DNA of 64,000 nt from Clostridium sp. (GCA_022010015.1 CP091735.1:682001-746000); one strand, 5' to 3'. Shown: positions 1-11,800, numbered from the stretch's first letter. The notes: generated by a model not told the origin, from the sequence alone. A program made the numbers and translations.

Positions 1-1028
1 ATTATTAAAAGAAGAAAAAAAGTGTATTCACCGAATTATTATAATTATTTAAAAAAAGAGGAGATCATTCAGCACGATATTCTAATTGTACAGATGAAGA
101 AAAATATTGCTGGACTGGTCAACATATCTATGGAATGCTTAATAATCAAGAATATTTAGGTCATTATATAACCCAAAAAGTCTTTTTAAAAAAATTCATT
201 TAAAAAGTAAAAAAATAACGAAAAAAATAAAAAAATCCTTATATTTTTTTGAAAAATAAATTTGAGGCATTAGTTTCTCAAGAGGAATTTGATGTTTGCC
301 AGCAAATACTCAATATGTACGCATGCTTACATAAGCCTGAAGAAGAAAAACAATTATAAAAGATTAATCGTTTGTGGTTGTTGTGGTAAAAGATTATCAT
401 TTTGTAAACGCAAAGATAGAAATACATCAGCTAGTAAATATCGTTATTATTGTAGAAATAAAGAGCGTGAATCATCATCTTATATTAATCGTGAGGATTT
501 AAATGAAATTGTTAAGAAGGAATTATCTGAGTTATTTGATATGGTCTTAGCTAATAAAGATAAATTTATAGCTTATGCAAATGAATTAACCTCTCATTAT
601 GATGTTAACTACTTAAATTCTATAGAAGGTAAGAAACGCTCTTTCTTACATCAAAAAAAGGAATTAGAAGGTAAATTATCACGTGCTAAGGAACTATATA
701 TTTCTGGTGACTTGGATGTAAATGACTATAAAACATTTAAAGCTGATACAGAAGATAAAATAGGATCATTAGTAATTAATTATAATAATTTGTGTAAGGA
801 CTCTGAAACAAGAAATTATACTAATGAAGCTTATGCATTAATTAATATTTTAGAATCATTAAAAAGATGATGAACTAACAAGTACTAAAGTTATTGGTTC
901 ATTGATAACAAAAAAATAGAAGTAACTAGATCACCAAGAAATAAGGATGTATCTGTAAAGATTCATTATCCTAAAATTAATGATATGGTGGGAGGATTTA
1001 TTGACTATGTTAACAATGAAAAAAATAA
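1..1028 (+). CDS. Large serine recombinase, C-terminal part (5' end outside window)
   Basis: DNA integrase/resolvase of the large serine recombinase family, C-terminal part only. What is visible is the recombinase domain (TGQHIYGMLNNQEYLG around 115-165), then FEALVSQEEFDVCQQIL, a zinc beta-ribbon (CGCCGKRL near 385-410, later YYCRN) and a long coiled coil (490-870). Several frame breaks lie between 180 and 250 and near 866. With the A7 run at 1019-1025 corrected, the frame ends at TAA 1026-1028, overlapping the next gene's ATG (1016) by 13 nt. The pair is therefore a tightly coupled tandem. Such enzymes integrate and excise phages and conjugative elements. The catalytic N-terminal domain is not in the window. 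Confidence 0.8.
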
Positions 1029-2453
1029 TGTTAGATTTGCCTTATATGCTAGATTATCAAGAGAAGATGAATCTGATAATGATGAAAGTAGAAGTATTGA
1101 AAATCAACGTAAAAAAACATTAATGAATATTTAACCTCAAAAGGATTCATTTTAGTAAATGAATACATTGATGATGGAGTATCAGGGGCCACACTTAATA
1201 GACCAGGCTTTAATGAACTTTTTAAGTGATTTTGAACAAGGCTTATTTGATGGAATCATTGTAAAAGATTTATCACGTCTTGGAAGAAATTTAATTGAAG
1301 TCGGTAGATTTGTAGAAGAATTTGCTATAAATAATAACCTACGTATTATATCAATTCTTGATAATTATGATTCAGCTATTAACCAAGACGATGATTCAAT
1401 TGTATTAAAATCATTTGTAAATGATTACTATTTAAAAGGAATGCAAGAAGAAAATAAGAGCCGCAATCAAAAAGAAAGCCGAAGCTAAACCTTTAGCAAG
1501 GATTGGTTTATATGGTTATAATGTGATTGATGGTAAATTAGTTATTAATGAAGCTGAAGCTCAAATAGTTAAATACATATTTGATGAATATTTAAAAAGG
1601 TAAAATGCCAAATGAAATTATTGATACATTAAATAAAGCTAATGTCCCAGGACCTGGACAAGCCTTATATGATAAATGTGGTTATGTTACTAAAGAAAAT
1701 TGTAATTTATCTTGGAAAAAAAGAAATATATGTGATATAGTTCATAATTTATCCTATAGTGGTACGTATATTAATTGTAAAAAGAAATCTTGCGTTGTAC
1801 CAAGTAACGCTATTAATATTGATGCGATTGTATCAAAAGAAACTCAAGATAAAGCTATTGTCTTAGCTAAATCAAGAGCAAATGTGCGTGATGAATATTT
1901 GTCTCATTTCATCTATAATACTATAGAAAAAAAGTATTTTTAAATGCAAACGACCTTATTCATATTTTTTTATACAGCAAAAAGGGGAAAATAGTAAATA
2001 TAAAGGGTTATATTAATTCAAAAGGAATGTCATTTAAGCCAGATGAAATTAAGGATATCATCCTTAAAGAAACTAAAAGAGTTATTAAAGAGTTAAGAAA
2101 TAATCGTGATTATATAAGTGAGCTTTTAAATGGAGCTTCAAATGATAACAAAGCTAATCTATCAAAGATTAATAAAGATATCTTAGAAGCAACAAATAAA
2201 AAGAAGAAACTAACTGAAAATTATATAGCAGGTATTATTGATAAAGAATCCTATAATCAAAATAAAGAAGAGCTTAGTATTAAATTAAAGACTTTGGAAA
2301 ATGAAAAGCAAATCATAGAAACCAAAAGATAAATAATTCTAAAAAAATGATAAGAGTTATAAAAATTTTGTTGATGAGATTCTTTCATATAAGAATGTTG
2401 ATCTTTCTCTAGCTAGAGTACTTTTTCAAAAGAATAGATGTATCCTTGGATGA
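1016..2453 (+). CDS. Large serine recombinase (second of tandem pair)
   Basis: Site-specific serine recombinase of about 480 aa, close to full length for the family. In order: N-terminal resolvase domain with the nucleophile region (ALYARLSRED, then SIENQR), EYIDDGVSGATLNRPGF, the KDLSRLGRN motif (1264-1290), the recombinase domain (ARIGLYGYNV, IFDEYL, SGTYINCKK), and a C-terminal coiled coil (2030-2330). It ends at TGA 2451-2453. Frame breaks lie near 1108, 1225, 1440, 1600, 1940-2000 and 2335. I chose ATG 1016 because its product begins directly at the resolvase fold and overlaps the stop of the upstream gene. It could be the integrase of a neighbouring mobile element, but the target is unknown. 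Confidence 0.85.
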
Positions 2454-2518
2454 GAAGCAAAAATAAAGTACTAACATTTGTATATAATATCTAGTTTGTA
2501 AAAAAATATGAAGAATGT

Positions 2519-2589
2519 CAGAATAAACGCATAATCTTGCTGTCATTTTTTTATTTACTTGCAATTTTATGCGTTTATTCTGTTTTTTT
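2519..2589 (+). terminator. Long-stem terminator after the recombinases
   Basis: The perfect 16-bp arms CAGAATAAACGCATAA (2519-2534) and TTATGCGTTTATTCTG (2567-2582) enclose a 32-nt loop and are followed directly by T7. The stem is unusually long for a terminator. A recombination or structural role cannot be excluded. Confidence 0.7.
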
Positions 2590-2715
2590 ATAAATTTACA
2601 ATTGCGTAATTATGTAAAAATATGCTAAACTTATATAAAGTTTAATTTGCATTGGTTAGGGAGGGTGAGTTTAATAAATGCTAACTTAATAAAAAGTAAA
2701 GGAGAATTTTTGTTT

Positions 2716-4086
2716 ATGAAGTTTAAAAGAATTTTGTTAAGTATTAATTTATTGTTGATTGTTTTTTTGTTACTGTAATTGTTGGACATGCTAGCGTTCA
2801 AAAGAATGATAATCTTAAACAAGAAGCGAGAACTGTTTCTTACGATGAAAAAAAGCAATTGATGAAGAAACGTTATTTGATGGATTTGATACCCATAAAG
2901 TTGAAAGAGAAGAAGATAATTTAAAAGTTATAGCTGAGAAAAAATTTGATAAATCTTTTTTTGAAGAATTAGATTTTGTTGATTTATCTGATAATCAAGA
3001 AAAAGTAAGTGTTAATTATGAAGCGAAATTTATTGATGAAGAAAGTACAATGTACCTATCTGTTATTATAAATGACGCTAATGGTGAAAAATAACATTAT
3101 AGAAATTTTTACCTGGGTTAGTTACATTTAATAAATTAGGTGATGCTGATGTAATGTTTATGGATGAAGAGGGAGAAATATGGCTATCCGATTTACAAAA
3201 ATTCAGATGTAATTAATAACACTGGCTTTTGGAATTTTATTAGAAAAGTAATAAATTATGCTATAGAAATTAACCCAATTAGAGAAGTTGTAAATAAAAT
3301 TGCTGCAATATGTGCTCCATTTATAAGAATTGGAACTACTACTCTTTATTTAAGAGGTTATGGTTCATTTGCAGCCTGGATTGGTGCACAAATTTTTAAA
3401 TATGAAGCAAGAATATAAGGTGACCAAATATAATAATGGAACAGAAGTTTCTGTACCAACTGGAATATATCATGCAAATTTTAATTGTTGGCAAAAAAAT
3501 GTTGGTTATGATGATTTATATGATGAGGTTTTTGATAATGGGACACAAGTTTTAGGTAGAAAAAGAATGGAAAGACATAAATATGAAATAGATATAGATC
3601 CTAATGCTAATGATGGCACTGATTATATATTATGGGCATGGAAAGGTGATTATTATAATTTAGGAGCCGGATGTGAGTTAGGAATTTATAAAAAAATTTA
3701 TACTTCAAATTTTTGGATTAAGATGGGCTATTGATACTAGTAAAGCTTTTTTTCTTGTAATTTGAATTTAAAATATAATAATAAAGAAATAATAAATTGG
3801 AATAATGATGGAAATAAGCATTGGTGGTTTACAGGATTTAATTCTAATTACCAATATCCAGTTTTTATGGAATATAAATGAATTGAAAGCAACATTTACT
3901 GTCACATTTAATTCATTTAATACTCAAAGTGAAAAATGATGCCTTTTTTTGATTATTTTTTTATGAAAAAAATATAATACGTATAAATATGTGACTACAT
4001 CTGATTGGAGATATTGGAATGCCAGCAAATCATCATATGTATATTATAATGGTATGAAGTGCTATAAAGCTACATTATCATTCTAG
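2716..4086 (+). CDS. Secreted DUF4474-domain protein
   Basis: Exported protein of about 450 aa once breaks are joined. The N-terminus MKFKRILLSINLLLIVFLLL is a signal peptide or anchor. A charged region follows, then a hydrophobic, possibly membrane-inserting stretch (3220-3415), then the region I recognise as DUF4474: AWKGDYYNLGAGCELGIYKK (3640-3690), WIKMGY, then WNNDGNKHWWFTGFN (3798-3842) and ELKATFTVTFNSF (3888-3926). The HWW.TGF signature is typical of that family. The AAGGAG site at 2699-2704 supports the ATG. Breaks lie near 2770, 2850, 3092, 3160, 3360, 3735, 3870 and 3940-3990. The biochemical function of DUF4474 is unknown. The family name is my recollection of its motif. Confidence 0.6.
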
Positions 4087-4101
4087 TTCTAGAGGTTTAA
4101 T

Positions 4102-4634
4102 ATGAGGAAAATATTAGTTATATTATTAACTATGTTAAGTATAAGCTTATGTAGTTGTAATTCTTTATTCAATTCGAAGCATATGGATGATCATGAATAT
4201 TGTGATATGATAATGAAAAAAACCTTACTACCTATTTAGCTGAAGAAAATACAAATGAGTTAAAGAAATTATTTGCTCCAAAATTATACGATATTTCAAC
4301 ATTTGATGATGATTTGCAAGATTTAATTGATTATTATGATGGACAATGTGAAAGCATAATTGGTAGTGTTACAACAGGCGAATATTCAAATTGGGATTAC
4401 GAAGAAAAAAAGCATCAATTAGAATATACTATAGTAACGAATGAAGATACATATAGATTTGTAATTTATTATGTTGTAATAGATAGTAGAGCAAATAATA
4501 ATATTGGAATTAATTCTATGTACGTTCTTAAATTATCTGAAGATGAATTTCCAGATAAAATTTATGGAGGAAGTCTTAACGAAGTTCAAGATGGGATTCA
4601 TGTAGCGTATCCACATGAATTACCAAAGGATTAA
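4102..4634 (+). CDS. DUF5104-like lipoprotein
   Basis: Surface lipoprotein of about 177 aa. A short signal peptide ends in a lipobox-like SLCSC (4145-4160), so Cys is the probable lipid anchor. The mature part (LAEENTNELKKLFAPK, then DDDLQDLIDYYDGQ and GINSMYVLKL) resembles DUF5104 proteins. One break falls at the A7 run 4216-4222. Reading it as A5 gives MIMKNLTTYLAEENT in a continuous frame. The gene follows the DUF4474 gene by 15 nt and precedes a protease by 3 nt, so the three may be co-transcribed. Function unknown. Confidence 0.6.
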
Positions 4635-4637
4635 GCT

Positions 4638-5354
4638 ATGAAAAAAAGATATTAATTTGTATTAATATAAGTTTACTTATGGTTATATTTACAGGGATTT
4701 TATTTATGTTTTTTTAAGTAAATCTCCAACAGCAGAAGATGTTTTTTTAAAAAGAATCAAAAATTCTGTAGTTGAATTAAAATCACAAACAGGAGAATTT
4801 TTTTAACATCATATGGCAGTGCTATATTTATTAAAGAAGATGGAACCATTGTATCAAATGCTCATGTTGTTACTTACAAGCAATCAGGAGTTTATAAAGA
4901 ATTTGAATTATATGAGATTAGATTTTCATTTGAAATTGATTATAGAGAAGTAACTTTAATTAAATATGATTTGAATCAGGATATTGCTATTTTTAAAAAT
5001 TAACAATACTGAAGATGTAAAATATAAAACTATTAAATATGCTGATAGTTCTAAAAATTTCATCAGGTGATAAAGTATATGCAATTGGAAATGGAATGAA
5101 TCACGGAATAGGAATAAATGAAGGAATAATTAGTTTACCGCAAGTTAATATTGAATATGAAAATAATGTGAGAAATGTAATTCAATGTGATTTAATTATA
5201 AATGAAGGAAATAGTGGTGGTGCTTTGCTTGATAGCAAAGGAAGACTTATAGGAATAACTACATTTAGATTAAAAAGATTATTCTGGTAATGTCATTTAT
5301 GGAATGGCATTTTGTATTCCTATTAGAGATGTGATTGATTATTTAAATAGTTAA
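4638..5354 (+). CDS. Trypsin-like (S1C/HtrA-type) serine protease, membrane-anchored
   Basis: Serine protease of about 230 aa with an N-terminal transmembrane segment (ICINISLLMVIFTGILFMFF) and therefore an extracytoplasmic domain. All three catalytic residues are visible: His in GTIVSNAHVV (4848-4870), Asp in LNQDIAIF (4972-4995), Ser in INEGNSGGALLD (5198-5233). There is no PDZ domain; the protein stops soon after YGMAFCIPIRDVIDYLNS. Frame breaks lie at 4642, 4715, 4745, 4800, 4995, 5050 and 5275. It follows the DUF5104 lipoprotein closely and may act on surface proteins, but the substrate is unknown. Confidence 0.75.
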
Positions 5355-5559
5355 GGGTATTGAAACTATTCTATTTGAACCATCATTTATACTACGATTA
5401 TGTTGATAAGTAGTTTTTTTAAGTAGATAGTATGATTTTTTTATTAATTGTTAATTATTTGGTTTATACTAAGAATATAAAAGGTAAGAAGATAAAATTC
5501 TTATGTAATAATTAAATGTTCAAGAGAAAATAATTAATATCATTTCTAAAAAAAGTATT

Positions 5560-5598
5560 AGTTTTAGCTTACTTAATATAGGCTAAAACTATTTTTTT
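5560..5598 (+). terminator. Intrinsic terminator
   Basis: The perfect 9-bp stem AGTTTTAGC (5560-5568) / GCTAAAACT (5582-5590) is followed by A and T7. It closes the 2716-5354 transcription unit. The 200 nt before it (5355-5559) show no gene. Confidence 0.7.
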
Positions 5599-5647
5599 AT
5601 ATCAATTAGAAAAAGGTATAGAATCATAGGTTAAAATGGTATAATAA

Positions 5648-6314
5648 TTGTGTATAAAAAAATTCGATCCAAAACCAAAATGGTGTTACAAAATTAATAA
5701 TAGCAGGAACAAGTTTTTAGTGATTCAACTCACATTAGCTTTTAAAAAAAATTTTGGTACAACAATAATTGTAATACCTACTGATGAGCAAATTGTTAAG
5801 ACAACAGTAACAGAAACTGAATGGACTAATTTATTTGATTTAGGAAACAACTGTAAAATAGAAAGTGTTTCACAATATGGTGGAACTAGCATTTCAAATT
5901 CAACAGTATATTTTGGAGATATTATTTATATTAGTATGAGCATTGGTTCTAGTACATCTCCTTCAATGAGCACATATTTTCAAAAGGATAATGATAAGTA
6001 TTATCAATATTCTTATAGTGATAATCAATGGGTTAAATCTGAAATTACAAAAGAAGATTATGATACACAAAGATACGGATTAAAGGAAATAGGTACTCAA
6101 TTTTCAAGTTTTGCTTATGATGAGGAATCAAAATCATATAAAGCAGCTGAAATTGATTATCATGGTACTAAAATGAAAAATGTTGTAATAAAAAGTTGAA
6201 GATAATAAGCTAATTGAAATTGAATATGAATATGAAGGTGATGATATTTCTTATTCAGGCACATTCTCATACGAACAACAAACAATAGAGTTACCTCAAA
6301 TTTCAAATAATTAA
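5648..6314 (+). CDS. Probable secreted/lipoprotein of unknown function
   Basis: I do not recognise a named family. The readable core contains TTIIVIPTDEQIVKTTVTE followed by EWTNLFDLGNNCKIESV, a beta-rich pattern (YYQYSYSDNQWVKSE), and after a break near 6195 the tail FSYEQQTIELPQISNN ending at 6314. The start is uncertain. The ORF can open at TTG 5648, but the first 40 residues look out of frame, and a signal peptide ending before GTTIIVIPTDEQ is what I would expect. It is flanked by terminators on both sides, so it is probably a single-gene unit. Confidence 0.5.
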
Positions 6315-6322
6315 ATTATATG

Positions 6323-6354
6323 CCACAAGATTTTTATGTCTTGTGGATTTTTTT
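6323..6354 (+). terminator. Intrinsic terminator
   Basis: The perfect stem CCACAAGA (6323-6330) / TCTTGTGG (6339-6346) has an 8-nt loop and is followed by T7. It ends the 5648-6314 gene. Confidence 0.8.
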
Positions 6355-6679
6355 AATTGAAAAATTTAAATAAAATTCTCTTATTAAAACGTAATGGATC
6401 TAAAAAAATCCATTATTTTTGCAATTTTTTTATATTTTTAAGGCTTAGGGTGCACAATAGTGGCACCACCCCTAGAGTATAATGGAATTGTAAAAAAAGA
6501 AATTGGAGATTTAAAAATTATAAAGAATGGCCATCCTCCAATAAAAAAATTAATAATAAGCACAAATAATTATTGATGATGACAAATAGAAAAAAATAGT
6601 TGTTTAGTTTATGTTTAAGAGTTTCAAATTGCAAGTTAATAATTATGAATGCTAAAAAAACCTAGGAGGATTTTAAATA
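6355..6679 (+). promoter_or_regulatory. Gene-free leader of the phage-like block
   Basis: No gene is visible in these 325 nt. A TATAAT at 6478-6483 could be a -10 box, but I see no good -35. The nonamer TAGGGTGCA at 6446-6454 recurs at 18793-18801 beyond the far end of the block. A strong AGGAGG lies just before the ATG at 6680. I infer the promoter and left boundary of the element here. Confidence 0.4.
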
Positions 6680-7168
6680 ATGATTAAAACAATAATGAAT
6701 GTCTGCGTAAAATTCGCAAATGACAAGGATTCAAATCGTGCTAATGTAGAACTATTAGTTCCTAAAATGGCAATTAATTCCGAAATGGGCTGTACAAAGG
6801 CTACACGCCTTCAGCTACTTGCTGATAGAGCTCAATTTGCCCTAACTCGTGAGCACTTTGAGCTAATTGCTAATGAAAGAGGAGAAAAGATAAATCTTTA
6901 CTCCAAAGATCCAATCATCCTTAAATGTGAGGTTGAACCATATGAAAAATCTTTTGAAAATGGCTATTTAATGCATTACTTCAAGATTAAATTCAGTGAA
7001 TCAATCACTAGATGCGTTAAATTTGCTCCCCATCAAGAAAAGAACATGAAATTCATTAAATTCCCATTTGAATTTAATAAGGTCCAAGAAATTGATGAAG
7101 AAGCTATAGCTATGTTAGATATTCCAGATAATGTTCAAAAAACAGAAGGAAAAAAGGAAAATAAATAA
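6680..7168 (+). CDS. First gene of phage-like block, possible ssDNA-binding protein
   Basis: Intact 162-aa soluble protein preceded by AGGAGG. No family is recognised from sequence. It has no signal peptide or membrane segment and is rich in charged residues, with alternating strands (NVCVKFAND, ANVELLVPK, LMHYFKIKFSESITRCVKFA) and an acidic-to-basic tail (DEEAIAMLDIPDN..KTEGKKENK). Its place at the head of a block with small membrane proteins, a Rep_trans initiator and a Zot-like ATPase is where filamentous phages often encode the ssDNA-binding protein. That role is inferred from context only. Confidence 0.45.
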   Translation: MIKTIMNVCVKFANDKDSNRANVELLVPKMAINSEMGCTKATRLQLLADRAQFALTREHFELIANERGEKINLYSKDPIILKCEVEPYEKSFENGYLMHYFKIKFSESITRCVKFAPHQEKNMKFIKFPFEFNKVQEIDEEAIAMLDIPDNVQKTEGKKENK

Positions 7169-7188
7169 TTTCATAAAAGGAGCTTAAT

Positions 7189-7362
7189 ATGGCAACTATA
7201 CTAGCATTTTTTGCAAATTTTGGAAAGGCCATATTAAATGCGATACAAATATTATGGTCTATCCTAAAATGGCTATTTAGTAAATGTTGGAAGGTGACTC
7301 TAATTTTAGGGTCACTATTCCTAACAATATTTTCAATCAAAAAAGTAGCTAAGGAGGAATAA
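7189..7362 (+). CDS. 57-aa membrane protein, candidate coat protein
   Basis: Tiny ORF with an AAAAGGAG site, 20 nt after the previous gene and 1 nt before the next. The product is almost wholly hydrophobic (MATILAFFANFGKAILNAIQ, then ILGSLFLTIF) with a basic/acidic tail KKVAKEE, so one or two membrane helices. Small membrane proteins in this position are coat or minor coat proteins in filamentous phages. The size fits, but there is no cleavable signal peptide and no acidic N-terminus like M13 pVIII. Function inferred from context. Confidence 0.5.
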   Translation: MATILAFFANFGKAILNAIQILWSILKWLFSKCWKVTLILGSLFLTIFSIKKVAKEE

Positions 7363-7363
7363 T

Positions 7364-8710
7364 ATGAAGTATTTAAAAAAATATTCTTTTTCATTTACGG
7401 TAGCCTTCTTATTATGTGCTTTAGTATCAACTAATGTAAGTGCTGAAGAAATAGATGAAGAAGTAACTACACAAGCTACTGCTTCAACAGATGAATCATG
7501 GAAAATGATACTAGACCACCTAGATATTGATATTGAATATCTTGAGCCAAATAAATACCTAGGCTTATATTGGGATTCATTTGTAAATGGTAAATCAACA
7601 GACGGTTATTTATACCTATGCTGGATTAGTCAATATTATACTAATACCTCAAATACCATTTTACAGTTTAAAGAATCAGGAAGTACCTACTCCCTATATT
7701 CAAATACAACGCAAATGAATAACAAGGAAGGAAATTGGCTATCATCACTTTATAAACAATATCCTAACTATAATTTAACCCTTTATATGACACCAATCGG
7801 TGGAATTAAAGATGGTCAAAACTTTGGTATTAGATTAAAAAGAACTTATAACTTCACAAATATTAAATATGGCTATGAGGGTACAAATAAAGCTATCGGC
7901 CAAATAAGTGAATCGATCACCTTTGACCTTGGAATGGAACCAGAAAACAATGGTAAAAATTCCATGCAGCTATGTACACATGGCTATGAAATTATCAAAG
8001 ACTGTGAGGTACAAAGCTATTTTGATTTAATGAAATATGGTGGATATGGACATTTCGCCTATTTTTAATACAACACTTAAAATAGATAAGATTTATCGTG
8101 TCGATGTAGCATATAAGGTTCTAAATGATGATAAGCCCTGGTATCAATTTTTCCTACCAAATGATGAACATCAAATAACCAAATCCTTAACTACAAAAAG
8201 AGTATCAGGTGGAATCTTTGGACTATTTCAATTTCAAGGCTTTAAGGAAGGCTCATATCAATCTACTAAAAGCTCAGCCATCAATTATAAATATCGTCTT
8301 CATCTAAATTATGATGATGAAGCTTGGAATATCTTTTGTAGGAAAAAGAGTACTATGAAGCTGATTATAGAAGAGTATCAGAATTTCAAATTATCAGAAT
8401 GAATTATGTAATAGATGGTAAAACCTATGATGTACCAATCAAGATGGATACCATCGAAGGAGATACCCTATTCATATTAGACCCTGATTTAATCCTTGAT
8501 ACCGATTCACCATATTATGATTTAAAAAAGCTAATAGATGATTTCTTTAGAAAAGCTAAAGATAAGCTAAATGCTTATAAAATCATTTTAATAATAATAG
8601 CTTCAACAGTAGGAGGAATCTTCTTAATCGCTTTAATTATTAGATTTATTAAAATGATAAAAGCGATTATAGGCCCAAATGAAAAAGAAAGAAAGGATGA
8701 TGACTCGTGA
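7364..8710 (+). CDS. Signal-peptide protein with C-terminal membrane anchor (virion-protein-like)
   Basis: About 448 aa once two breaks are joined (a T5 run near 8062 and a site near 8340). A signal peptide (YSFSFTVAFLLCALVSTNVSA) is followed by an acidic mature start EEIDEEVTTQ, a long beta-rich ectodomain, then a C-terminal helix (IILIIIASTVGGIFLIALII, 8578-8640) and a short charged tail. RBS AAGGAGG at 7351-7357. The topology (exported ectodomain, single C-terminal anchor, short cytosolic tail) matches minor coat or adhesion proteins of filamentous phages and is shared by the next two secreted genes. No named domain recognised. Confidence 0.5.
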
Positions 8711-8851
8711 AAAAAGTCCTAGATTTCTTAGGTAATCTGTTTGTAGCATTAGCCTTCTTGTTTATGAGTCTAATGCTACTATTTGTAATAATGTACCTAA
8801 TTTGTGGTGCACTATTATTAGTAACACAAAAATATTTATATCGGAGGATTT
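8707..8851 (+). CDS. Small double-helix membrane protein
   Basis: GTG start overlapping the upstream stop (GTGA). The product of about 48 aa begins KKVLDFLGNLFVALAFLFMS and continues LMLLFVIMYLICGALLLV, so it is nearly all membrane helix. As written the frame runs on to 8931 over the next gene. Removing one A at about 8829 gives TQNIYIGGF and a stop at 8851, just before the next ATG at 8858. I prefer that end. Candidate minor coat protein by position and size; function otherwise unknown. Confidence 0.45.
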
Positions 8852-8857
8852 TAATAT

Positions 8858-11800
8858 ATGAAAAGAAGAAGATTACTTATGGTTTTATCATCGGCTGCTA
8901 TTTGTGCAGCCCTTGGTGGAGCTGTAATTAATACTACCAATACCTACGCAAATCCTACAATCCAAAACGTAAGACTTGCAAACAATGTAGAAAATGAATC
9001 TACAACCAATTATATCAGACGTGTTCCTAATTCTTGGGCAAATAAAACCATAGAATATGGGGGTCTAAGCTATAATGTATCCAGTGATAAGAAAATGACA
9101 GCCTCAATTGCTTCAAACCCAGAATCCGTTACAGAGCTATTCTTATACGCTTCCCTTGGAAATGGTCTTGTAAGTTATAATGAAATAGATTGGACACGTT
9201 ATACTGCTCTTGTGGATGTAGTAGTAGTTGCAAATGATATATCAAAATTTGCACCAATTCTATCAACACTTCCAAAGGGCACAAACCTATATATTTCAGG
9301 AGATTTAGCAATAGGTGAAGCACTCGGCACAATGCCATTTGAAAATCTTTATATATGTAATACCTATGTTCAAACACATAGCTCTATTACATCACAAGAT
9401 TTCACCTCAAAATTAGGAACATCCAAATTAAAAACAAATATTTTATAATGAATTTTATGGAACCTACGCTTCATCAAATATTAATTCATTTACAAGTAAT
9501 ACTCATACTAATTCACAAGGTGAAACAATTAGTCTATCTCAATATTCAGAACAAGACTTTAAATTCCCTAAGCAAGTATTCTATCCTTGTGATGATTTCA
9601 CGCTAGAAGGTAAATATTTTGGTGGTGAGGTAAGATATACAGCAGGTACTGCTGAAATAACATCAAAAAATCAATTCACTCAATCATTAATATCACTTGA
9701 TGAAAGAGTAATTGACTTTAATGGTGAAGGCTATACAGCAAGCTCATTTTTTAGCTCTGTTCAAAATGAATTTGGAACTCTATATCTACCAAATGTAATA
9801 AGCTATGGAGCTAAAAATGTAAAAGCTAAGGAAGTAGTATTCCCTACAATTAATAATAAATCAATTGATATTTCAGCCTTTAGTGAGGTTGAAGCAATTA
9901 GATTTTTTTACCAGCTGATAATTCAGTAATAAAAGGTTGGTCCAGCTTTATATGATTCAGCATCATCTAAGCTAAAAAAAGATATATCTTCCTGAAGGAA
10001 AAGAAGATGAATTTTATAACTTAACCTCAAGAAGTGATCTATCACCACTTATTGAGTATTATGATTCATCAAAATATGTAGCACCACTAAATTCATTTAA
10101 AAAAATAATGATGAGACTATCTATGTTAAGGATGGAAATTTATCAATAGATGAAGCCTTAAATCAAGTGAATAGATTAAAGTCCCTAGGCATTACCTATG
10201 ATGGAATGCCAGTTGATGAAATAACCAAATTATATGAGCTACCACAAATTAGCGATTATGATTATGATGATTATTCACTAAGAGATATGCAAACTCTACT
10301 ATTAGGTAAAGATATGGATATTACAAAGGTACTTGGGCTATTAAAGGATTATATGATATTAAATCATAACGCAACATGTGACCCAAAAAGACTTTAATTT
10401 GGGAAGCATCCAAACATCAAACATTGGTGAAAATGGGGAAGGCACTGTTACATTTAATGTCCAATTTCCTGATAAAACAACCAAGGAAGTATCACTTAAC
10501 GTCAAACGTTTGACGTTTACCTCATCTTGTGCCTATTTATTAGATGAAGCTAAGAACATTACAGTTCTTACAAATCTAACCACATCTAAGAATAATTTAG
10601 CCTCACTTGTAACTCCATTAATGGAAAATTATTTAAGTGAAACCCAGGTTGAATATCAAGTATCAGAAATCCTAGATACAACCTCATCAACCTTCAATTG
10701 TGGAAATACCTATAAGGCATCAGGAAGCTCAGGTAAGATTAGAGTAATTGCTCTAAGTGATGATTTTACCTCAACTACAACAACTCCAGGAGAAACACCT
10801 GATACACCAAAGGAAGATACCAATGGTGTTGATACAGAAGGCTTTCTAATGAAGGAAATTAAGCACATCTATACCACAAATACAATTGATGCGATAAATC
10901 TATTTACCAATATTGATATGGATCTTTTTAACCTATAATGGACAGAAAAGACAATTCCTACCAGCAATTGGTTATAACAAACATGATAATACTAAGGATT
11001 ATCAAATAGGCATTTCTGGAAATATAACAGAAAAAGATAATTACTTTAAGGATATAGATGTCACAATTATTAAGAATTCTCTAAATTTAGGAATTATCGT
11101 ATTTGAGGATGGTTCTATAACTATAGAGTATTATGGAGCTGATAGTTATACAAAAGAAGAGGTTATTTCTGGAATTCAAGAATTCCTAATAAGCCAAAAT
11201 ATAGATTCAACTGGTGTAACAATTAATGGAACGATATTGACAAATGGAGAATATAAAAGGAAGCTATAGTGGTGGTGAGCTTACTGTTATAAATTCCAAC
11301 TATAACATTAAATATTCATCAGAAACCAAACCAGTAGACCAATCAAGTGTTAAAAAAAGGCTATGTTGTAACAACAAAAAAATTTACTATACGAAAGGTT
11401 ATTCAAAGGAAGAAGCCCTTCGTGCAGTTTCAAGAAATATCCTTTTACATGATGGTGAAAGAGTTACTGATTATGATATTGAATTTAAAACCAAAGAAAA
11501 CTCAAACTTTGTTGATTATTTAATTAAAGTAAATGGTGAAGAATTAAAAGGCTATGTTGAGCTTACAGAGGTTGAGTCTGATTACAAATATATCTTCGCA
11601 AGAGCCTTTGATTTTGATACAGCCTATATCTTTATTGATAAGCTAGATAAAACCCCTGATTATACCTTAAATGATGTAATGAAGGATGTAATATTCCAGT
11701 TTAGAACTATCATTGGTGAATTCAAGGATGATACTAACGTTAATTTTACTAAAAACCAAGAGGTAACCCTAGAAGGAGTATATCAAATAGGAAATGGATC

